A stretch of DNA of 27,387 bases from Candidatus Neomicrothrix sp. UBA814 (GTDB taxonomy: Bacteria > Actinomycetota > Acidimicrobiia > Acidimicrobiales > Poriferisodalaceae): contig DBIA01000025.1 of the NCBI GenBank assembly GCA_002296525.1, forward strand, positions 5,223 to 32,609, in the 5' to 3' direction. Under the pieces are notes generated by a model that ran no database searches, was not told the origin of the DNA, and worked only from the letters and a program-made list of their open reading frames with translations. Positions 23,119 through 27,387 of the stretch are shown here, piece after piece. A program made the position numbers and the translations under genes. Each line of letters begins with the position of its first letter. Position 1 is the first letter of the stretch.

Positions 23119-23892
23119 TTAGATGTCAGAGAAATCCCCGTGCCGGCCAGCTCCCTGCGCGAATCGGGTTGCTCCTTCGCGTGTTTCTCCACTCTCAATT
23201 GTCTCACGGCCCAGCACAGTTTCGTTTCGTAGTGCGTCTTCAAAGCTCATGCCCCATTGCTCATAAGAGGATCGCCGATCAGAGCGGAGACATAGTTGCG
23301 GAAATTCAGCAAGTTGCTGAGCCAAGTTCTGTGCTTCGCTCAGCGCCATTCCCGGACTGCAAAGCCTGTTCGCTAGTCCCATGTTGAAAGCTTCTTGCCC
23401 CGAAACACCTCTGCCAGTCAAAATCATGTCATTCGCGTGACTTTGCCCGATAAGCCTCGGCAGTCGAATGGTCCCCCCGTCTACAAGAGGAACACCCCAG
23501 CGGCGACAGTAGACGCCAAACGTTGCATCATTTGCAGCAACGCGCAGATCAGCCCAAAGCGCAAGTTCTAAACCTCCAGCGACTGCATGACCTTCGACCG
23601 CAGCGATCACCGGCTTGGAAAGACTCATGCGCGTACATCCCAAAGGTCCATCGCCTTCAAGGTCTACCCTCAAATTATTTTGATCCGAAGACACCGCTTT
23701 TAGGTCCGCACCAGAACAGAAGGTGCCATCAGCTCCGGTCAATACAGCTACCGACAACGCGCTATCGGATTCAAAGTTTTGGAAACTTTCAGCGAGTTGT
23801 TTAGCAGTGGGGCCATCTATGGCGTTACGCACTTCAGGCCGGTCAATCGTCACCACTGCTATTGGTCCTTCAACTTCATAGTGAACACTCAC
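23119..23892 (-). CDS. enoyl-CoA hydratase/isomerase (crotonase) family protein
   Basis: A 257-residue crotonase-fold protein. Oxyanion-hole segments are FCSGADLKAV (about 58-67) and EGHAVAGGLELALWADLRVA (about 99-118). The first catalytic Glu of true hydratases is kept (GGLELAL), but the second, expected in the stretch after ATFG, falls in VYCRRWGVPLVDGGT and is missing. That RWGVPLVDGGT variant is frequent in actinobacterial crotonases of unknown reaction, so isomerase, hydrolase or lyase activity is as likely as hydration. The start is GTG, well supported by AAGGAGG 6 nt upstream. It lies downstream of the creatininase gene on the same strand with a 93-nt gap. Confidence 0.9.
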   Translation of the reverse strand: MSVHYEVEGPIAVVTIDRPEVRNAIDGPTAKQLAESFQNFESDSALSVAVLTGADGTFCSGADLKAVSSDQNNLRVDLEGDGPLGCTRMSLSKPVIAAVEGHAVAGGLELALWADLRVAANDATFGVYCRRWGVPLVDGGTIRLPRLIGQSHANDMILTGRGVSGQEAFNMGLANRLCSPGMALSEAQNLAQQLAEFPQLCLRSDRRSSYEQWGMSFEDALRNETVLGRETIESGETREGATRFAQGAGRHGDFSDI

Positions 23893-23985
23893 CGATTACC
23901 TCCTTGGTGAAGCGAACGACTCGACTGGGTGCCAGTACGGGTCGTCGCAAGAATGTATCCGCTGCTCGCCCACCACATCCAAGCT

Positions 23986-24798
23986 TTACAAAACGAAGGG
24001 CACTCCTCCTGTGTGGTCACTTCGTATATCTGGAGCGGCACTCCACGTATCTGGGTCGCGAATCAGTTCACTGATTGCATCTGATGCTGCTTCTAGGAGC
24101 TGTTCACCTTTGTCAGCGCTGGCGGTACTTGGATCCCCTAGGACACCGTTGGGAGTTACCGAAGCGAGGTCGCGCCAACGGAATGAAGCTTGGCCTGCGA
24201 GTAAGAAGCTGAGGTCTCCCGCCGTTCGATGTGATGCGAGGTCGCTGTCGTCGACTAGTTCGGGAGTGAGGCGCATCATCATTGACGTTTCCGCTTCACC
24301 TGCGTGCAAGACGTTGGACTGGTCTTCCAAGAGAGGCTCGAGGCGGCTTTGCGCTTCAAGCCAATATGTAGCTGCAACCACTGTTACGTCAGTTGTCTCG
24401 AGTGATAACTGCTGCGCCATCATTTTGCATGCATCGATGTTGCCGCCGTGGCCATTCAAAATCAGAACCTTGTTGAATCCATGGCGTTGGACGCTATTGA
24501 CGATGCAACGAAATAATGAGAGGAGTGTGTCGTAATCAAGGGTAATGGTCCCCCCAAACGGCATGTGATGTTCAGATAAACCAGCCCAAACAACTGGTAA
24601 CACGACAGTCGGTTGCTCGGAGTGAGACTTTCGCGCTGCTCTGTGTGATACCTCGGTAGCCAAACGGCTATCCACCTGCACCGGTAGATGCGGCCCATGT
24701 TGTTCCATAGCCGCTACCGGTGCTATTACCACAGCGTCGTCAGCCGCGAGTGCGCGGAGTTCGTGTGCCTTGAGGTTCGCCCATTCCATTAGTGCCAT
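23986..24798 (-). CDS. creatininase family amidohydrolase
   Basis: A 270-residue member of the creatininase/creatinine amidohydrolase superfamily, which also contains MftE and FAPy-degrading enzymes. Metal ligands appear in order: Glu32 and His34 in MEQHGPHLP, Asp43 in VQVDSRLA, His in LNGHGGNIDA (about 114-123), and Glu in HAGEAETSMMM (about 164-174). GLSEHHMPFGGTITL is also characteristic. No other mycofactocin gene is present, so MftE is unlikely; the natural substrate is an amide, possibly a cyclic one, which would suit the amidohydrolase cluster 10 kb away. On the minus strand TAGTCT lies 7 nt before the ATG, so it is probably leaderless. Confidence 0.9.
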   Translation of the reverse strand: MALMEWANLKAHELRALAADDAVVIAPVAAMEQHGPHLPVQVDSRLATEVSHRAARKSHSEQPTVVLPVVWAGLSEHHMPFGGTITLDYDTLLSLFRCIVNSVQRHGFNKVLILNGHGGNIDACKMMAQQLSLETTDVTVVAATYWLEAQSRLEPLLEDQSNVLHAGEAETSMMMRLTPELVDDSDLASHRTAGDLSFLLAGQASFRWRDLASVTPNGVLGDPSTASADKGEQLLEAASDAISELIRDPDTWSAAPDIRSDHTGGVPFVL

Positions 24799-24805
24799 AG
24801 CGCGA

Positions 24806-24811
24806 AGACTA
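24806..24811 (-). promoter_or_regulatory. probable -10 box of a leaderless transcript (creatininase family gene)
   Basis: On the minus strand TAGTCT is followed by 7 nt and then the ATG at 24798. No ribosome binding site is present. Confidence 0.45.
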
Positions 24812-24854
24812 ACCGTGTCCTACCTGTCAAGGTTTCAGCAACCGAAAGGTTGGC

Positions 24855-25229
24855 TTAAAAGACTGCCCCAAGCCACAGCAAAACCGCTAGCAAGATCACT
24901 TGAACGATTAAACGAATGATATGGCCGGTAGCGCTTAGAAGATTGCCGTTGAACGGCACGTCGTTGAGGTACATGTTCAGATTTGCCAGCGACATCGCCA
25001 GCACCAGGATCACTAAGAGGCGAGCGGAAATCGTTCTAGTTACTGGAATCATGATTCCGAGGCCGAGGAGTATCTCTAACGCGCCGCTGGAGTAGGTCCA
25101 AAATGACGGTGCCGCCAGGTACCGAGGAACGATTTCGTTGAACGCTTTGGGGTTAACGAAATGCTGGATGCCGATCCATATGAACGGGAGACCGAGTAAA
25201 CATCCGACAATGTTTTTTGCAAGGTTCAT
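24855..25229 (-). CDS. DoxX-like membrane protein
   Basis: A 124-residue four-helix membrane protein of the DoxX/DoxD-like type. Helices are visible at IVGCLLGLPFIWIGIQHFV (about 7-25, with the common 'G..H...P' ending HFVNPKAF), YSSGALEILLGLGIMIPV (about 46-63), ARLLVILVLAMSLANLNMYL (about 69-88) and LIVQVILLAVLLWLGAVF (about 107-124). The GALEILLGLGI stretch is the typical DoxX second helix. Roles in the family range from quinone-linked oxidation to stress response, and none can be assigned here. It is divergent from the rhodanese gene with a 54-nt gap. Confidence 0.85.
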   Translation of the reverse strand: MNLAKNIVGCLLGLPFIWIGIQHFVNPKAFNEIVPRYLAAPSFWTYSSGALEILLGLGIMIPVTRTISARLLVILVLAMSLANLNMYLNDVPFNGNLLSATGHIIRLIVQVILLAVLLWLGAVF

Positions 25230-25283
25230 GGGCTTTGTTCAATGTACAGTCCTCACCCATAGGTACCTAGTTAGGTGAGATAG

Positions 25284-26153
25284 ATGAGTGACCACAGCCC
25301 CACGTTTGTTAGCGCTAGTTGGCTTGAGGACCATCTAGGCGACCCCGATGTGGCGATTGTCGACGTTCGTGCCGGGTTTCGCCCCCAACCTCCAGGGCCG
25401 TCAGACTTTTTTTCGATGCGTTCCGACTATGAGCGAGCCCATATTCCGGGCGCCCATTACCTGCATATGGTTGACGATCTTTCCGACCCTGCTGGCTCGT
25501 TCCCGTTCGCCGCTCTCGCTGCGAGGAACGTGCATGACCTTTTAGGCTCTATGGGCCTTTCCAACGATCAGACTTTGGTTCTTTATGGCGGGAACGTGCA
25601 TGTGGTGACACATCGTTGTTGGTGGTCGTTAAGGCAGGCGGGAGCCACCGATGTTCGATTGTTGGATGGTACTTACGACCGTTGGGTGCAAGATGGTCGA
25701 CCAGTCACTGATGAAGTTCCTGACAAGTCGCCATGCGCCTTCACAGCGACCGAGATTCCTGAGTGGATAGCCAATAAAGAGTCTGTGGCTGCAGCAGTTG
25801 ATGATCCTGCGGTTGGTTTAGTGAACGCACTGTCTCGTGAGCAGTTTGAAGGAGAAGGGCAACACTATGGTCGACCCGGGCGCATTCCGGGCAGCGTCAA
25901 CGTCCCTGCGATGGCAGTCATCGATGAAGCTACGGGGGCGCTTCGTCAACGTTCTGAACTCGAAACGGTGTTTCGTGATGCCGGTGCGGATGGCTTTGAG
26001 CGTCTGATCACTTATTGCGGGGGCGGAATCGCTGCGAGCACAGCCTTTTTGGCGTTAGAGGTTCTCGGATATGACAATGTTTCGTTGTATGACGGATCTT
26101 TATTGGAGTGGACTGAAGATCCGCAGGCTCCGTTGGATGTCGGGCCGCTATAG
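25284..26153 (+). CDS. tandem-rhodanese sulfurtransferase
   Basis: A 289-residue sulfurtransferase with two rhodanese domains, the size of thiosulfate or 3-mercaptopyruvate sulfurtransferases. Domain 1 (about 8-140) has VAIVDVRAG, AHIPGAHYLHM and the equivalent loop LYGGNVHVVTHRCWW without a Cys at the active-site position, as expected for the inactive domain. Domain 2 (about 155-285) has VNALSREQFEGEG, RIPGSVNVPA and the active loop TYCGGGIAAS with Cys245. The CGGGIA loop is nearer to the mercaptopyruvate type (CGSGV) than to the rhodanese type (CRKGV), but the substrate is uncertain. AGGTGA about 5 nt upstream supports the ATG at 25284. Confidence 0.93.
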   Translation: MSDHSPTFVSASWLEDHLGDPDVAIVDVRAGFRPQPPGPSDFFSMRSDYERAHIPGAHYLHMVDDLSDPAGSFPFAALAARNVHDLLGSMGLSNDQTLVLYGGNVHVVTHRCWWSLRQAGATDVRLLDGTYDRWVQDGRPVTDEVPDKSPCAFTATEIPEWIANKESVAAAVDDPAVGLVNALSREQFEGEGQHYGRPGRIPGSVNVPAMAVIDEATGALRQRSELETVFRDAGADGFERLITYCGGGIAASTAFLALEVLGYDNVSLYDGSLLEWTEDPQAPLDVGPL

Positions 26154-26160
26154 GTGCGAT

Positions 26161-26331
26161 TTATGCCGCGTTGGCTTGCCTTAAGTAGCCGTCGAGCATA
26201 AGGAGAGCTTCTTCTCTGGTCAGCCGCAGAGAAACTGCGACTGGTGCGCCGGGTCTGTCCATAGCTATAGACCGCCTAAGTATTTCGACTTGCACGTGAC
26301 TGGTTAGTTCGTTGGGTCCTGGTATTCGCAT
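26161..26331 (-). CDS. possible 56-residue small protein
   Basis: A short frame with protein-like composition: strand (MRIPGPNELTSHVQVEILRR), a proline/glycine turn and a helical end (LRLTREEALLMLDGYLRQAN). I chose the ATG at 26331, since the open frame upstream runs into the cupin gene and reads as noise. It ends 7 nt from the convergent rhodanese stop and is divergent from the cupin. No family is recognised and no ribosome binding site is evident, so this remains a candidate. Confidence 0.4.
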   Translation of the reverse strand: MRIPGPNELTSHVQVEILRRSIAMDRPGAPVAVSLRLTREEALLMLDGYLRQANAA

Positions 26332-26443
26332 GGAAGTAATGAGTATCGGAGGGGTCAGACAGTCAACTATCCAGTCAACTGTTCCTGTTTGACCCAATAG
26401 CTGGCAGAATCTATGTAAGCACGAAAATGAAAGTGGAGTAGGT
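26332..26443. promoter_or_regulatory. divergent region with 9-bp direct repeats and a dyad
   Basis: CAGTCAACT occurs at 26360-26368 and again at 26372-26380, a 12-bp period. They lie inside a dyad TGACCC/GGGTCA formed by GGGTCA at 26352-26357 and TGACCC at 26390-26395. This could be a repressor or activator site for the cupin, the mini-ORF or both. Confidence 0.4.
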
Positions 26444-26794
26444 ATGGAGTTCGAGTTCGTCCAGGGTGACCCCATTTCTGAAGAGGAAGCGCTAGCTGAG
26501 GCAAAGAGGCTGGGTCTTCACGCCTTCGCGTTCGACACCGAAACGGCAGCCGATACTGATCTGCACTGGCATGAGTTCAGCGCCACAATTTGGCTGGTAT
26601 CGGGTGAAGCGAACCTCGCAACTGAAGATGGCACTGTGTACCACGCCACACCAGGTTGCCGACTTAGCGCTCCCGCAGGATGGTTACATCAGGAATTAGT
26701 AAGTCCAGCTCACCGGCTAGTGATCGGCACCGATATCCCAGTCGAACGTTGGAGCCAACCAGTCGACAAACCGGCCGCGGAACTTTCTGCATAA
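26444..26794 (+). CDS. small cupin-like protein
   Basis: A 116-residue single-domain cupin. Motif 1 is DLHWHEFSATIWLVSGEA (about 43-60), with His-X-His present but no Glu at the usual position a few residues later. Motif 2 is in APAGWLHQELVS (about 83-94), with the P-x-G-x2-H pattern. The N-terminal 35 residues add a helix (SEEEALAEAKRLGLHA). It may bind a metal with an incomplete ligand set, or act as a small-ligand binder, and no substrate can be stated. GTGGAG about 6 nt before the ATG supports the start. Repeats upstream suggest regulation. Confidence 0.8.
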   Translation: MEFEFVQGDPISEEEALAEAKRLGLHAFAFDTETAADTDLHWHEFSATIWLVSGEANLATEDGTVYHATPGCRLSAPAGWLHQELVSPAHRLVIGTDIPVERWSQPVDKPAAELSA

Positions 26795-26802
26795 AACGCC
26801 AA

Positions 26803-26826
26803 CGACCGCCCCATAAGGGACGGTCG
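26803..26826. terminator. bidirectional terminator-like hairpin between convergent genes
   Basis: CGACCG (26803-26808) pairs with CGGTCG (26821-26826), with three more C-G pairs closing an ATAA loop after one mismatch. It sits between the cupin stop (26794) and the stop of the minus-strand gene (26853). On the minus strand a short TTTT follows at about 12 nt. Confidence 0.6.
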
Positions 26827-26852
26827 CGTTCGTAGATTCGCTCGTTGTTGCT

Positions 26853-27164
26853 TTAGGTCAATAGATCTCGAGCAAGCATCGAGTTCGTTGCCTCAGCAGG
26901 TGGGTCAGCAACGAATTCTGCGCCCAACGCGAGCCATTCTTCGTCCGTGTCCATCGCGACCATCGCGTTAGCGAACGCAGCTTCGTCATCAAAGATCATC
27001 ACGTAGGTCCACTGGCTCTGCGGTGCACCTGCGAGTGCTGCTAACACTTTGATCTCCGAAGCGCCTAAACGTTTGTGGATCTCAGCTGCCCTCCGATTCA
27101 CATTGAGAAAGTCGCCTTGGCGGCCCATCTTTACCTGCCATTGCGTGGCGTGAGTGACTTTCAT
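26853..27164 (-). CDS. small hypothetical protein, probable dimeric alpha/beta barrel
   Basis: A 103-residue protein, not assigned to a named family. The order strand (MKVTHATQWQVKMG), helix (DFLNVNRRAAEIHKRLGA), strand (IKVLAALAG), strand (WTYVMIFDD), helix (AAFANAMVAMDTDEEWLALG) fits a ferredoxin-like dimeric barrel similar to the proteins at 1502-1819 and 447-779. AAAGGTGG about 6 nt before the ATG is a good ribosome binding site. The gene downstream across 26850 is convergent, and the MFS gene fragment lies upstream on the same strand. Confidence 0.75.
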   Translation of the reverse strand: MKVTHATQWQVKMGRQGDFLNVNRRAAEIHKRLGASEIKVLAALAGAPQSQWTYVMIFDDEAAFANAMVAMDTDEEWLALGAEFVADPPAEATNSMLARDLLT

Positions 27165-27242
27165 TTGATTCCACCTTTCTTCGTAGACACGGTGACAAAA
27201 CCATAGTGCTCGACGAATGCCGGGACGCTAGCAGCTAATGAA

Positions 27243-27387
27243 CTAGGTGCTACTTGTTGACTTTGTTTCGCGTATGAAAAAGACCGCCAATGCTGCGATC
27301 GGCCCAGTGGCAGCAGTCACAAACCAAGCATTATCGAATGCCTCGATGTCAGCCCCTGACCCAACCATGGTGATGAGAGCAGCAACG
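27243..27387 (-). CDS. probable MFS transporter, C-terminal fragment
   Basis: The last 47 codons of a minus-strand gene that enters from the right edge; the stop is TAG at 27243-27245. The translation has a hydrophobic helix, VTAATGPIAALAVFFI, followed by a charged tail RETKSTSST, and before it GSGADIEAFDNAWFV. This resembles the final transmembrane segment and short tail of a major-facilitator or EmrB-type exporter. The family call is tentative because only the end is visible. Confidence 0.5.
   Translation of the reverse strand, partial: VAALITMVGSGADIEAFDNAWFVTAATGPIAALAVFFIRETKSTSST

Noticed and set aside
23986..24798. MftE of a mycofactocin cluster
   Set aside because: None of the other mycofactocin genes is present in the flanking region, so only the superfamily call is supported.
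26332..26475. N-terminal extension of the 26161-26331 frame to 26475
   Set aside because: It would overlap the divergent cupin start and cover the repeat-bearing promoter region. The extension is low in protein-like character.

Overview
The window looks like chromosome from a free-living, aerobic, probably marine actinobacterium, with Acidimicrobiia/Microtrichales-like as the best guess. This rests on three things. First, by eye the composition is close to balanced GC. Second, at least nine genes start 6-7 nt after a TANNNT box, the hallmark of leaderless actinobacterial transcripts. Third, the catabolic repertoire is typical: acyl-CoA dehydrogenases, a class III CoA-transferase, a Baeyer-Villiger monooxygenase, P450, Rieske oxygenase, ATC hydrolase and several small dimeric alpha/beta-barrel proteins. 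No taxonomic marker is present, so the assignment is inference. I see no rRNA, tRNA, CRISPR array, transposase or phage gene.

Layout. 1-3.0 kb: two small alpha/beta-barrel proteins (one NIPSNAP), a cold-shock protein, a 393-bp non-coding stretch with inverted repeats, another small barrel protein, a doubtful Cys-rich mini-protein and a nitroreductase. 3.0-6.6 kb: a putative PD-(D/E)XK nuclease-like protein with a zinc ribbon, then on the minus strand a flavin Baeyer-Villiger-type monooxygenase, a tandem VOC protein and a small unknown. 6.7-8.5 kb: a SAM riboswitch with a legible translational expression platform, metY, then a 111-nt inverted-repeat element. 8.5-12.6 kb: two divergent acyl-CoA dehydrogenases, a small membrane protein and a MOSC protein. 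12.6-17.9 kb: a divergent cluster of hydantoinase/dihydropyrimidinase, SDR, amidase, CoA-transferase and ATC hydrolase, which suggests use of cyclic amides or thiazolines as N/C/S sources. 17.9-19.5 kb: a DUF418 membrane protein and a coiled-coil lipoprotein. 19.6-22.6 kb: a translationally coupled P450 and Rieske oxygenase with no redox partners nearby. 22.6-27.4 kb: DUF1330 protein, crotonase, creatininase-family amidohydrolase, DoxX protein, tandem rhodanese, a mini-ORF, a cupin, another small barrel protein and the C-terminus of a probable MFS transporter.

Most genes are single transcription units or pairs, and convergent ends are tight. The strongest non-coding signal is the SAM riboswitch upstream of metY. 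Its P3 arm is perfectly complementary (9 nt) to the strand that would otherwise feed a 7-bp hairpin hiding the metY ribosome binding site. No complete novel defence or mobile system is visible. The best candidates for new biology are the nuclease-like protein, the large hairpin after metY, the P450-Rieske pair and the cyclic-amide cluster.
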